Positions 17,418 to 25,945 are shown, counted from the stretch's first letter. The stretch is 64,000 nt of DNA from Paenibacillus sp. L3-i20 (GCF_022180385.2 NZ_BQME02000001.1:884501-948500); one strand, 5' to 3'. Notes: generated by a model from the letters alone, not told the origin. Translations and numbers: made by a program.

Positions 17418-18697
17418 GTTTCAATTAGCATTCCTGCATGAAGAGCGACCAAACATGGTTTCCAGAAGACTACAATCCAGCGGTTTCAATCCACGCTCCC
17501 GCACGGGGAGCGACTGAGGAACAATGCGATGAGCTTGCATGAGAACAGTTTCAATCCACGCTCCCACATGGGGAGCGACCCGGCACGATTACATCCTAAA
17601 GCTAGACATGGCGTTTCAATCCACGTTCCCACATGGGGAGCGACTGCCTGAACATAAAGAGGTAATTAATCAACATGTGTTTCAATCCACGCTCCCACAT
17701 GGGGAGCGACGTCTGCCCCGACCAGTTTAATATCTAGTCCTACAGTTTCAATCCACGCTCCACATGGGGAGCGACGCACTTTTTTTTATAGTCTGATGTT
17801 TTGCTACAGTTTCAATCCACTCTCCCACATGGGGAGCGACAAGAGGCTTTCATCCGAGAAACTGCCGCTAGGATGTTTCAATCCACGCTCCCGCATGGGG
17901 AGCGACCGGTTGACGCTGGATTTACTGATGAAGTAATTTCGTTTCAATCCACGCTCCCGCATGGGGAGCGACTTCCCAAATGTAAATATCAAGTACAACA
18001 TAGACAGTTTCAATCCACGCTCCCGCATGGGGAGCGACTGACCGTTTGTCCGCACAATACCCAGACTTCAAAGTTTCAATCCACGCTCCCGCATGGGGAG
18101 CGACTGCTGATCCTCTTCCCAATCTTTCTCGTCATACCAGTTTAAATCCACGCTCCCGCATGGGGAGCGACTTACCGCTTTCCATGGTTGATATAATTGT
18201 TTCTCGTTTCAATCCACGCTCCCGCATGGGGAGCGACTAAAACAACGAAAAAGCCTAAGTCTGATAAAAAAGTTTCAATCCACGCTCCCGCATGGGGAGC
18301 GACGGCAAAGGGTGGACATGGTAGTGTGCATTTAATTGTTTCAATCCACGCTCCCGCATGGGGAGCGACGATTGCTTGATGGTGAATATGTTTTTCAATG
18401 CATGTTTCAATCCACGCTCCCGCATGGGGAGCGACGAAGAGTATGTACGACAACATGGATTGGGGGAAGTTTCAATCCACGCTCCCGCATGGGGAGCGAC
18501 GTTTACCTCCACTTTGTTTAAACCATAAAGATTGTTTCAATCCACGCTCCCGCATGGGGAGCGACGTGTAGATGTGGATCCTGATGGTGTTCAGAGCTTT
18601 GTTTCAATCCACGCTCCCGCATGGGGAGCGACCAGTCGGCAGAAACGTTAGATGTTGTAGCTAGAGTTTCAATCCACGCTCCCGCATGGGGAGCGAC
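17418..18697 (-). CRISPR. CRISPR array 2: 19 full repeats plus one decayed repeat, type I-C-like
   Basis: Full repeats start at 17483, 17548, 17613, 17679, 17745, 17809, 17875, 17941, 18007, 18073, 18140, 18206, 18272, 18338, 18404, 18469, 18534, 18601 and 18666; spacers are 33-35 bp. On the minus strand each starts GTCGCTCC and ends GGATTGAAAC, with hairpin CGCTCCC-CATGC-GGGAGCG. Compared with array 1 the outermost stem pair is C:G instead of T:A. Variants cluster at the trailer end: a decayed repeat at 17418-17449, CCACATG for CCGCATG at 17548-17840, and a 31-bp repeat at 17745-17775 lacking one C. The repeat at 18140 begins GTTTAAATCC. Transcription runs leftwards from the leader. Confidence 0.97.
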
Positions 18698-18869
18698 TGC
18701 GAGCCTTATAAACCCTTGCCCAGCAAGGGTTTATAAGGCTTTTTCTGCGAACCCCAAATTTGATGGAGTATTTTATGTATACTTATTCGCCATAATCGCT
18801 GAAATCCCTTGTCTGGCTTGTGGTGCGAACCTCCTAGGAATTTCATGTGAGCTTGGGGTTCGCACTGAA
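18698..18869 (-). promoter_or_regulatory. Leader of CRISPR array 2
   Basis: This 172-bp block has the same length and the same elements as the leader of array 1: TGCG beside the repeat, a 17-bp hairpin, GCGAACC, GTATACTTAT and the inverted repeat GTGCGAACC ... GGTTCGCAC (18823-18831 and 18857-18865). Similarity stops at about 18869, just before the helicase terminator, which marks the outer boundary of the leader. Confidence 0.85.
18702..18745 (+). terminator. 17-bp leader-repeat junction hairpin, array 2
   Basis: AGCCTTATAAACCCTTG (18702-18718), loop CCCAG, and CAAGGGTTTATAAGGCT (18724-18740) pair perfectly and are followed by TTTTT on the plus strand. Against the array 1 hairpin it has four substituted positions per arm, and each is matched by a compensating change in the opposite arm. 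Confidence 0.8.
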
Positions 18870-18874
18870 ATAAT

Positions 18875-18917
18875 AAAAGCAGCATCTCAGAAAGTCTCCT
18901 TCTGAAATGCTGCTTTT
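18875..18917. terminator. Terminator of the helicase gene
   Basis: AAAAGCAGCAT (18875-18885) pairs with ATGCTGCTTTT (18907-18917), with further pairing in TCAGAA/TTCTGA. It lies directly after the helicase stop codon on the minus strand and insulates array 2 from helicase transcription. Confidence 0.8.
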
Positions 18918-18935
18918 CCTCTATTATGATTTAAC

Positions 18936-20462
18936 CTATCGTTGCAACCAAGGGTTCGACGAAGCAACGCCTGTTGCTTGCGGTTCTGCTGATCTTGTCG
19001 GTCTTGATGATGAGCCTGTTCCTTGTGATCCCACTGGTCTTGAAGGTCTCGATGTCGCACTAGCTCCTTGTGACCCCGCCGATCTTGACGGTCTCGATGA
19101 TGAGCCTGCTCCTTGCGAACCTACTGATCTTGACGGTCTTGATGACGAGCTTGCACCTTGTGATCCCGCTGATCTTGACGGTCTCGATGATGATGAGCCT
19201 CCACCATTTGAAGATCTCTGCGATGAATTTGGTCTTGCTGAATTTGATCTCGACGGACCAGACGCTCTGCCTGAGTTCCCTGATCTCGATTGTCCACCCG
19301 ATTTCCCTGATGGAGCCACTGTTGTAACAAGCATCGGATATGGCTGATCTTCGACAACTGGAATCGTCTTTTTGATCACCTTCTCAATATCTTTACGGTA
19401 TGGCAACTCTTCTGCTTCGCAGAAGGAAATCGCTACGCCGGTGTGACCCGCACGACCTGTACGTCCGATACGGTGAACATACGTTTCTGGAATGTTCGGG
19501 AGATTGTAGTTGATCACATGGGACAATTCTTCAATATCGATACCACGTGCTGCGATATCTGTTGCTACAAGAACGCGTGTAACGCCGCTTTTGAAGTTAT
19601 TTAATGCGCTTTGACGAGCATTTTGTGATTTATTTCCGTGAATAGCTTGAGCCGTAATGTTCAGCTTTGTTAGTCCACGAACGACACGGTCTGCACCATG
19701 CTTCGTACGTGTAAATACTAACGCTGTTTTGATAGCTGGGTCCTTGAGCAAATGAATCAATAACTCAGGCTTGTTATCTTTATCAACCAAATACATCGAC
19801 TGCTCGATACGTTCAACGGTAGAGGATACTGGAGTAATCTCCACCTTAACCGGATTTGTAAGAAGCGACTTAACAAGGTGAGCAATTTCCGGCGGCATTG
19901 TTGCAGAGAAAAACAACGTTTGGCGCTTGCTCGGCATCTTCGAAATAATTTTTTTCACGTCGTTAATGAAGCCCATATCCAACATACGATCTGCTTCGTC
20001 GAGAACAAGTATTTGAACATGTTGCAAGTCGACAAGCCTCTGATTCATAAGATCCATCAGTCTGCCCGGCGTTGCGATCAATATATCTGTGCCTCTCTCT
20101 AGCGCACGTTCCTGGGAACGCTGGGAAACCCCGCCAACGATTGCAAAGCTACGCAGATCGGTAAACTGACTATATGCATCTATATTTTCAGAAATTTGTA
20201 GTGCTAATTCTCTTGTCGGAGATAATATTAATGAGCGAATGCGGCGGCGAGAGGATTGTGGCTTCTGTGCGCTTAGTAGTTGAATGATCGGCAATGAAAA
20301 TGCTGCTGTCTTCCCCGTTCCCGTTTGTGCACAGCCAAAAATGTCTCTTCCTTCAAGTACAGCCGGGATCGCTTGCTCCTGAATTGGTGTTGGTGACGAG
20401 TAGTTTTCTTTGCTTAAAGCTTTTAATATATCTGGAATAAGGTTCAAATCGTTAAATGTCAT
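18936..20462 (-). CDS. DEAD-box RNA helicase, RhlE-like, with repetitive C-terminal tail
   Basis: The protein has 508 residues from an ATG preceded by AGGAGA. All helicase motifs are present: the Q motif PTPIQEQAIP, motif I AQTGTGKT, motif II LDEADRMLDMGF, motif III SATM, and motifs in domain 2 such as LVATDIAARGID and HRIGRTGRAG. After about residue 385 the tail becomes serine/arginine-rich, with about five imperfect copies of a 15-residue unit like SSSRPSRSAGSQGAG. This is a basic disordered RNA-binding tail, as in RhlE/CshA-type proteins acting in RNA turnover, ribosome assembly and cold adaptation. It ends SSNPWLQR. Confidence 0.92.
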   Translation of the reverse strand: MTFNDLNLIPDILKALSKENYSSPTPIQEQAIPAVLEGRDIFGCAQTGTGKTAAFSLPIIQLLSAQKPQSSRRRIRSLILSPTRELALQISENIDAYSQFTDLRSFAIVGGVSQRSQERALERGTDILIATPGRLMDLMNQRLVDLQHVQILVLDEADRMLDMGFINDVKKIISKMPSKRQTLFFSATMPPEIAHLVKSLLTNPVKVEITPVSSTVERIEQSMYLVDKDNKPELLIHLLKDPAIKTALVFTRTKHGADRVVRGLTKLNITAQAIHGNKSQNARQSALNNFKSGVTRVLVATDIAARGIDIEELSHVINYNLPNIPETYVHRIGRTGRAGHTGVAISFCEAEELPYRKDIEKVIKKTIPVVEDQPYPMLVTTVAPSGKSGGQSRSGNSGRASGPSRSNSARPNSSQRSSNGGGSSSSRPSRSAGSQGASSSSRPSRSVGSQGAGSSSRPSRSAGSQGASATSRPSRPVGSQGTGSSSRPTRSAEPQATGVASSNPWLQR

Positions 20463-20536
20463 GGTATCTCCTATTTATAAAAACGTTTATTTGAATGTCA
20501 TAGCGTATAAGGATAACACAAAAACAAGCAAATAAA

Positions 20537-20555
20537 TAGCGGGATCGCTCCCGCT
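20537..20555 (-). terminator. Possible terminator downstream of the 20616-21350 gene
   Basis: AGCGGGA and TCCCGCT form a short GC-rich hairpin. On the minus strand it is followed by TATTTATTTGCTTGTTTTTG, which is U-rich though not a clean U-tract. The position after the stop at 20616 fits a terminator of that gene pair. Confidence 0.45.
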
Positions 20556-20615
20556 CTTCGTTTCTTCGCACTTATAATAGAAGCATTTATGCTAACGCTA
20601 ACAGCATCTTGCTCA

Positions 20616-21350
20616 TTACGGACGCTCCAATTCCGACTCGTTTAGCATCCGAATTGACTCTAATTGCCAATTACGATTCATAGTACTAGACGAATAAAAT
20701 GAACCTAAGTCTTCACTATTTCCATTATAATGAGGCAGCCATCCAACATACAGCTTGGAAATCTGATTATTACCTATTAAAGTAGATAGAATTCCACTAT
20801 CTTCACGTTTCGCATAAGCATCTACCTCAGCTATTTCCTGCCACTCCTTTGGGAATGTCAATGTTCCGTAAGTGCTCTCCTTCATGCTAGCCGACTGCCT
20901 AAGTTGAACACGCGGTGTATAAAATGAAACTCCATTTTCAATATGATATGTGCGTTCCCTTATTAAATAAAAATCTATTTCGCTAATAGGCTTTTTAGGA
21001 TGAGTATTCCACATTATGAATTGCTTGGTCGGATCACTTTGGCTGAGCTTCCATATATATGGGTAACCATTTGTATCAACTGCTACGACTCTCCACTTCA
21101 TTCGATCCCATATCCAGAAACTCATACTATAATTACCCGAAATAGAGATGAACGGCACGTATACATGGCTGCTATCAAGGTGAATAACATCTAGAATCTC
21201 GTTGGCTCCTGCTTCAACATAATAATTATTTATTGACTCTAATGTATCCTGAACACTTAGAAAATGACCAGGCTTGCCATCATAGTTTCGAAAAGCGTAA
21301 AGGGCTGCTAAAACCAAAATAATTGAAGCGATGATCAACTTTTTCTTCAT
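20616..21350 (-). CDS. Hypothetical membrane-anchored protein, 244 aa
   Basis: An N-terminal hydrophobic helix (LIIASIILVLAALYAF, residues about 4-20) predicts a signal anchor with the rest outside the membrane. The remainder is a mixed alpha/beta region with FISISGNYSMSFWIWDRMKWRVVAVDTNG and MWNTHPKKPISEIDFYLIRE. I do not recognise a family. The ATG overlaps the stop of the upstream membrane-protein gene by 4 bp (ATGA), so the two products are probably made together and may act together. No catalytic motif is evident. Confidence 0.75.
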   Translation of the reverse strand: MKKKLIIASIILVLAALYAFRNYDGKPGHFLSVQDTLESINNYYVEAGANEILDVIHLDSSHVYVPFISISGNYSMSFWIWDRMKWRVVAVDTNGYPYIWKLSQSDPTKQFIMWNTHPKKPISEIDFYLIRERTYHIENGVSFYTPRVQLRQSASMKESTYGTLTFPKEWQEIAEVDAYAKREDSGILSTLIGNNQISKLYVGWLPHYNGNSEDLGSFYSSSTMNRNWQLESIRMLNESELERP

Positions 21351-22084
21351 GAGTTCCTAACCTCCACTTCAATTAGAGGTTGCTCAGAACGAAAATAATA
21401 ATGTCGATCACGACCCGCGATATATAGGCCTTTACCATCATCCTGAATATATATAGCTGCTTCCAGACCGCTGCCCCATTTTGACTTTACTCCAATTATT
21501 AAATAAGGAAAACGTTCATGCTGAAAGTAGGTTTCACTTTCCAATTTCGACCCGATATACCATGCGTCAACTGTATTTACATCGGGCTGAACTTGTTCTA
21601 GTTGGTTAAGTAATTTATTCCTATCAAGCTTTGCTACAGATGCGGACGGATGAATGGCTACAATAGCTGCATGATTAACGTTAGCGATGTATGATGATGC
21701 TTCAGACTCTGGATAAATGCTATTTTGAAGAAAACTGAATAATAATGTCACGACCAAAGAGATGTAATTAGACCAAAAGCCGATCCATGCAAATGTTCGG
21801 TACTGCTGCCAAGATGTATGTCTATGTCTCAAGTAGAAATATAATATCCATACGCCCAAAGGGAGTATGGCAAGCTTCACGTACGTTTCGAACACCGTCA
21901 ATGGATTTGTGACTGCAAATAAGCCAATGAACGTAGCAAGTATCATCTTCCAAACAACAGGCCGTTTCTCAAGCTTCAAATACTGCTTAGTGACAAAATA
22001 GATAATAAGACCCCAGCTAGAAAGTATCGATAAAATAGTCAGAATAGACATACTATCCACTGAAAATTCCACATTACTAAACAT
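21347..22084 (-). CDS. Hypothetical polytopic membrane protein
   Basis: The start is set at ATG 22084 (MFSNVEFSV) because GGGAGGGG lies just upstream; 245 residues result. Four hydrophobic segments are visible in the first half (ILTILSILSSWGLIIYFV, MILATFIGLFAVTN, LAILPLGVWILYFYL, ISLVVTLLFSFL). A soluble C-terminal half follows, with PDVNTVDAWYIGSKLE and PYLIIGVKSKWG. It is coupled to the following anchored protein. The family is not recognised and no function is proposed. Confidence 0.7.
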   Translation of the reverse strand: MFSNVEFSVDSMSILTILSILSSWGLIIYFVTKQYLKLEKRPVVWKMILATFIGLFAVTNPLTVFETYVKLAILPLGVWILYFYLRHRHTSWQQYRTFAWIGFWSNYISLVVTLLFSFLQNSIYPESEASSYIANVNHAAIVAIHPSASVAKLDRNKLLNQLEQVQPDVNTVDAWYIGSKLESETYFQHERFPYLIIGVKSKWGSGLEAAIYIQDDGKGLYIAGRDRHYYFRSEQPLIEVEVRNS

Positions 22085-22124
22085 GTTTCCCCTCCCGCCT
22101 ATATGTATGTAAAAAAACAAAAAA

Positions 22125-22157
22125 AGTCTTCCGACCCGAATACCGGATTGGAAGACT
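22125..22157 (-). terminator. Terminator of the MFS gene
   Basis: AGTCTTCC (22125-22132) and GGAAGACT (22150-22157) pair. On the minus strand the stem is followed by TTTTTTTGTTTTTTT. It ends transcription from the MFS gene and separates it from the membrane-protein pair. Confidence 0.8.
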
Positions 22158-22262
22158 CACTAAACTTATATTGCGAGCCTCCGCTCACAATTTTAACATA
22201 CATCATTTGGAAATATATCTTTTAATATGAAAATCACTAATTCTAACTTCGTTCTAAAATGT

Positions 22263-23489
22263 TTACACACTTACCTCAGAAGAAGCTTGCTTAGGCAACT
22301 TGACACTCATTTCGCCTATCCGATAGAACCAAATGGATGACAACGTTATAAGGGCTATCACTATAAACAACGTTTGTCCGCCATATTCTTGCAATAGGAA
22401 CCCACCCAACCACGGGCCAAGGAAAAAACCTAAGTTGGTAAAGGTCTGTGCTCCAAAATAAGTACCTCTCATCCCCTCTGGCGCTAAGCGATCGAGCATT
22501 ATAGCACCTGCTGGGAAGGTCAATACTTCGCCCCACGTAAATACAACCATGGCTAATATCAAGAACCACCAGCTATTACTAAATGCAAAACCTATGTTGC
22601 CTATCGCATAACAGATACTTCCTAAGATGATCGATGTAAGCGGACTGCGCTTCTCTGCCCATTTGGAAAGTGGCATCTGGAACGCAATAACGACAATCGC
22701 ATTAATACTCATCATCCATGCAAACAGAGTTACGCCGTCTTTATAGTTCTGACCAATGAATTGTGATAACGTTGACGTCATCTGTGCATATCCGATCGCA
22801 CTAACTATGCCGCCGATAATAAAGTAACGGAATGCTCTGTCCTTCCGAATGACGTTCCATGAATCAGCGATGGAGACTGGATTTTTCTTCTCCCCTTCGA
22901 TGCTGCGTATACCATATTTATTAAGTAAGAAATGAAGCCAAATTCCATAAATCAAATAAAAACAGCCTGTAATTAACCACGGTAAACGTCCACTCATGCT
23001 TGCAAATACTGTTCCGAGCAGCGGACCTACCGATACACCAATATTAATAGCCATGTATCGTAAAGAGTAGACGGCATACCTTTTTTCAGGTTTGGTTAGA
23101 TCTGCCATCAGTGCTTGTGACACGGGTTCATAGAATGAACGGCATAAACCATTTAATGCGTTAAGTAGTGCAAAGATAATCGGCAAACTTGCAAAAGCAA
23201 ATCCGACGAACACAGCACCCCATAAATAAATAGCTGCGAGCATAACAATTCTCCGACCGAATCGGTCAGACAAATGTCCGCCGAAGAAACCACCAAGCAT
23301 ACCTGCGAGGGAACCTGTCCCAATCGTTAAACCTATCATCATTGGGCTCATATCAGTGTATTTAAACAAATAAATAGCAAGAAATGGTAAGCTCATTGAG
23401 CTTGCAATACGGGCAAACACAGTACCTATGAGTAACACGTTAACAATAGGATGGTAATCATTTAATAGCGATTTTAGTCGTCTAATCAT
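22263..23489 (-). CDS. Major facilitator superfamily transporter, drug-efflux type
   Basis: The start at ATG 23489 (MIRRLKSLLNDYHP) follows AAGAAGGA; an upstream in-frame start lacks a site. The 408-residue protein has about 12 hydrophobic helices in two halves. MFS motif A is seen between helices 2 and 3 as GGFFGGHLSDRFGRRIVML. YFGAQTFTNLGFFLGPWLGG in the second half is typical of the MdtH/YttB-like H+-antiport efflux group. The substrate cannot be inferred. The gene is a single unit with its own terminator. Confidence 0.85.
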   Translation of the reverse strand: MIRRLKSLLNDYHPIVNVLLIGTVFARIASSMSLPFLAIYLFKYTDMSPMMIGLTIGTGSLAGMLGGFFGGHLSDRFGRRIVMLAAIYLWGAVFVGFAFASLPIIFALLNALNGLCRSFYEPVSQALMADLTKPEKRYAVYSLRYMAINIGVSVGPLLGTVFASMSGRLPWLITGCFYLIYGIWLHFLLNKYGIRSIEGEKKNPVSIADSWNVIRKDRAFRYFIIGGIVSAIGYAQMTSTLSQFIGQNYKDGVTLFAWMMSINAIVVIAFQMPLSKWAEKRSPLTSIILGSICYAIGNIGFAFSNSWWFLILAMVVFTWGEVLTFPAGAIMLDRLAPEGMRGTYFGAQTFTNLGFFLGPWLGGFLLQEYGGQTLFIVIALITLSSIWFYRIGEMSVKLPKQASSEVSV

Positions 23490-23593
23490 CGATATCCTTC
23501 TTTCCGCTGCTGTGATGATTCCATGAGGTAAAGTAAAAATTCCCAAAATTGTGTATAGAATTCTGATTATACAACAAGCCCTTAAAACGAGGA

Positions 23594-23642
23594 AGAGCCA
23601 AAATAGAAATTAGGAATGTTTCCCGATTTCTATTTTGGCTCT
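23594..23642. terminator. 17-bp perfect inverted repeat, probable bidirectional terminator
   Basis: AGAGCCAAAATAGAAAT (23594-23610) and ATTTCTATTTTGGCTCT (23626-23642) flank a 15-bp loop between the DinB-like gene and the MFS promoter region. There is no clean T-run, but stem length and position suggest termination of some kind. Confidence 0.5.
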
Positions 23643-23709
23643 CCCATTAATAACAATTATGAGTATTATTACTCATCCATTAGTCCGCAATAATAACGAT
23701 TTATACACT

Positions 23710-24177
23710 TTAATCATGCTGTAAGCCTTCGTGATATAGGCTTAAGCTCAGAAATTGCTCGGGTGTACTCAGTGTAATCCCTGTAGAAGTCGTGTAGGGC
23801 ACAAGCTTCTCCTGAAGGCGGTTCGCTAATGCTTCATAGATTCTCTCTTGCTGTTCATTAAGCATCCATTCAAGCTCTTGAAGAGTTGGCACAGCATCGG
23901 TCGCTGTCGTTGTTAATGGAGAAGTGCCGTATTCATATCGTTCCTTGAATCCTGCCGGCAATTGCTGAGGAAGTCCAATATATTGAAAGGCGAACCGTTC
24001 TTGGACAACATAGATGTGGCCATACTGCCAACGAATTGTATTACGGAAGCCATCTGGAATACGATCTGCGTTGTCCTCTGTTACACCATCCAGCAACTTT
24101 AATGTTCCTTTTCGAACGAAAGCCAGTTGTCCAAATAAATAATGCCCCCTAGATACATCCCCTCCATAAGTCACCAA
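23710..24177 (-). CDS. DinB-like four-helix protein, possibly degenerate
   Basis: HYLFGQLAFVRKGTLKLLDGV, NTIRWQYGHIYVVQERFAF and SLYHEGLQHD match the helices and metal-ligand histidines of the DinB/DUF664 superfamily of putative metal-dependent thiol-transferases. Two features are odd. No in-frame ATG precedes the domain (only TTG 24177 or GTG 24174, without a clear ribosome-binding site). The protein also stops right after HEGLQHD, where relatives continue for another 10-20 residues. It may be a degrading gene or contain an indel in the GGGGG run at about 24145-24150. It starts 15 bp after the HhH-protein gene. Confidence 0.6.
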   Translation of the reverse strand: MVTYGGDVSRGHYLFGQLAFVRKGTLKLLDGVTEDNADRIPDGFRNTIRWQYGHIYVVQERFAFQYIGLPQQLPAGFKERYEYGTSPLTTTATDAVPTLQELEWMLNEQQERIYEALANRLQEKLVPYTTSTGITLSTPEQFLSLSLYHEGLQHD

Positions 24178-24191
24178 TCAACATATCTAGC

Positions 24192-24410
24192 CTAACGATC
24201 AGCAAATGAAAGACCCTTTGCTTCAAGCGCACTGCGGAGCGTTTTGATTCCGTTTGGTCCCATTCCATGTAGCTGCAAAACTTCCCTCTCACTGAGGCTC
24301 GTAAATTGCTCCAACCGCAAATATCCAGCACCGGTAAGTGCCCTTAGCGCTGGCTTGCTAAGTCCTGCTGGCAAGTCGCTTTCAAGTGTACGATCATTAT
24401 GTGTACTCAA
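24192..24410 (-). CDS. Small helix-hairpin-helix protein (RNA polymerase alpha-CTD-like)
   Basis: This 72-residue protein reads LPAGLSKPALRALTGAGYLRLEQFTSLSEREVLQLHGMGPNGIKTLRSALEAKGLSF. It is a tandem helix-hairpin-helix with the GxGxxxI turn (LHGMGPNGIKTL), as in small bacterial nucleic-acid-binding proteins related to the alpha subunit C-terminal domain. The role is unknown. It precedes the DinB-like gene in the same direction. Confidence 0.75.
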   Translation of the reverse strand: MSTHNDRTLESDLPAGLSKPALRALTGAGYLRLEQFTSLSEREVLQLHGMGPNGIKTLRSALEAKGLSFADR

Positions 24411-24519
24411 TATCCATTCACCTTCTTATTGTCCGAAATGCACTTATACCTATCACATTTATTTACATGAGTTTACCAAATGTATAGCTTAAATCCAAGC
24501 GAGTACTAGGTAACTACAA

Positions 24520-25180
24520 TCACTTGTTTCTCCTTTTACGAAGTATTCCGAAGAGAAGAAGGCTTAACAAAATACCCGCGATTACAATTGAAATAACAAT
24601 CCAACTACTCATACCAAAAATAGTCTTACTTCCACCGTTAGAAACATTGCCAACCTGCTGGATTTCTCCATTTCCCCCCTGTGGTTACTCCTGTACTTTC
24701 TGTGATTTCTGATCCTGCGCTTTCTTGTTCTCCTACTTTCCCCGCTGTTCCCTCCGTTTCTTCGGTATCTTTGAGTGAAATCTCTTTCGCTCCAAGATAC
24801 TTGAGTTCCTCGCCCGCGTCAGCGATTTTCATTGAAGGGGAACAAAGTGGATTTTCCCATTGTCCGTTACTTTTTTTCAAATAAAATAAATATGTTTCGC
24901 CCTTCTCACCTGGACCATCCAAAGAGCCCCACGTCATATCTTCAGTGACCGACAGACTCGTTTCCGTTATTTCCTTAAAGCTTCTTATTACTTTCAATTG
25001 CAATCTATTATTTTCTTTTTTTCGAGTGACCTTCTCAACCTGAGCTTCAATAATACCATCGTACTTGTTATAAGCTTTCTCACCGGATTCCAAATCTACG
25101 CACTTTAAAGCAAACGAGTTTTTTGGATATAGGAACATACCAATCATCAAGATGCAAACTAAAAGAATATGCTTTTTCAT
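24520..25180 (-). pseudogene. NTR/TIMP-like secreted protein with C-terminal membrane anchor, frameshifted in a G6 run
   Basis: The start at ATG 25180 follows GGAGG. A signal peptide (MKKHILLVCILMIGMF...FA) is followed by an NTR/TIMP-like domain, with Cys near KCVDLESGEKAYNKYDGII and PLCSPSMKIADAGEELKYLG. An acidic Thr/Glu/Gly linker comes next. The frame then passes CCCCCC at 24674-24679 (GGGGGG on the coding strand) and stops early at 24638. With one G fewer, translation continues NGEIQQVGNVSNGGSKTIFG into a hydrophobic helix (WIVISIVIAGILLSLLLF) and basic RKRRNK, ending at 24520. That tail is a convincing membrane anchor, so the gene is frameshifted or the run is miscalled. Confidence 0.75.
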
Positions 25181-25269
25181 TTCAACACCTCCACTTACAT
25201 TAACGAAAATATACTGCATAATTGTTGCATTTCCACTAGTGAAACCCAAGTGATTGCCGGCGCAAACAA

Positions 25270-25310
25270 AATAGGCAACCTTATACCATCCGGTATTAGG
25301 CTGCCTATTT
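25270..25310 (-). terminator. Terminator of the DoxX-like gene
   Basis: AATAGGCAACCTTATACC pairs with GGTATTAGGCTGCCTATT around a 4-base loop. On the minus strand it is followed by TTTTGTTTG. It lies 20 bp after the stop at 25330. Confidence 0.75.
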
Positions 25311-25329
25311 GTACATTGACTTTCACTCG

Positions 25330-25707
25330 CTATCCACCGAATCCAGGGAAATGTGATAACGCCGACATATTTAGAAAAAATAGTACGAACGCAATTAGTC
25401 CAATAATGAAAATGGTAGAGGTTTGATAAAAGTTGTCCTTCACACGAAGATGGGTCAATACACCGCCGATAGCTACAAAGCCTAGCAATAATGCTCCCGC
25501 TGCCGTCCAGCTTGGTTCCCAATAGCCGATAATTAGAGCAGCAGCGCCTACTAATTGAACAACCCCCGTTACAACGCGGAACCATTGCGGCAGACGCCAG
25601 CGCTTAAAGCTTTCTACATGCATGGGGTATCCCGACACCTTACCGTTACCTGCCAATAGAAAAATTAATACCAAAATACTTTGTAATAGGAAGGATACAA
25701 CGTTCAT
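25330..25707 (-). CDS. DoxX family membrane protein
   Basis: I choose ATG 25707 (MNVVSFLLQSIL), 9 bases after GGGGAG, giving 125 residues. Four hydrophobic helices are visible (VVSFLLQSILVLIFLLAG, VVTGVVQLVGAAALIIG, AAGALLLGFVAIGGVLTHL, FIIGLIAFVLFFL) with the family's N-terminal FLLAGNGKVSGYP region. DoxX-like proteins are small membrane proteins often linked to redox or thiol stress. The upstream Rrf2-type regulator gene and the AAGCACAT palindrome in between suggest local control. Confidence 0.85.
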   Translation of the reverse strand: MNVVSFLLQSILVLIFLLAGNGKVSGYPMHVESFKRWRLPQWFRVVTGVVQLVGAAALIIGYWEPSWTAAGALLLGFVAIGGVLTHLRVKDNFYQTSTIFIIGLIAFVLFFLNMSALSHFPGFGG

Positions 25708-25832
25708 CGCAATCATCTCCCCACTTCGCAGTTTGATCACTCAAAGAAACACCTTACGTATTACTTTATGCTCCACTTATGGATAAAAGTTCAGAACGAG
25801 CTACTATTCCTAAGGATTCTCAATATTATTAT

Positions 25833-25853
25833 GTGCTTAAATCAAGCACATTT
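25833..25853. promoter_or_regulatory. Palindromic operator candidate upstream of the DoxX-like gene
   Basis: ATGTGCTT-AAATC-AAGCACAT is a perfect 8-bp inverted repeat between the Rrf2-type gene and the DoxX-like gene. The half-site AAGCACAT recurs at 26410-26417, just upstream of the Rrf2-type gene. Two sites flanking the regulator suggest it controls itself and the DoxX gene; this is inferred. Confidence 0.6.
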
Positions 25854-25945
25854 TGTCCCAAAAAAATTCGCATAGCAAATTTATTCTTTTATTTGCACAT
25901 CATAATATCAGAACGATACTATTGATTTATTTTATTCGAAATGCA

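Noticed and set aside
6012..18697. A complete stand-alone type III-B system with its own arrays
   Set aside because: No cas6, cas1 or cas2 is present and the repeats have type I-C ends, so shared crRNA supply is more likely.
17539..18905. Open frames in array 2 with repeating FQSTLPHGER or APHAGAWIET peptides
   Set aside because: Also repeat translations; no ribosome-binding sites or domain content.
18907..19347. Plus-strand frame of 146 residues rich in GLDDEPAPCDPADL repeats
   Set aside because: It is antisense to the repetitive Ser/Arg tail of the DEAD-box helicase, which has full motifs and a proper start.
24638..25585. Reading the NTR/TIMP-like gene from an upstream start as a 315-residue protein
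   Set aside because: The first 135 residues are Cys/Arg-rich text antisense to doxX and the terminator; a signal peptide with ribosome-binding site starts at 25180.
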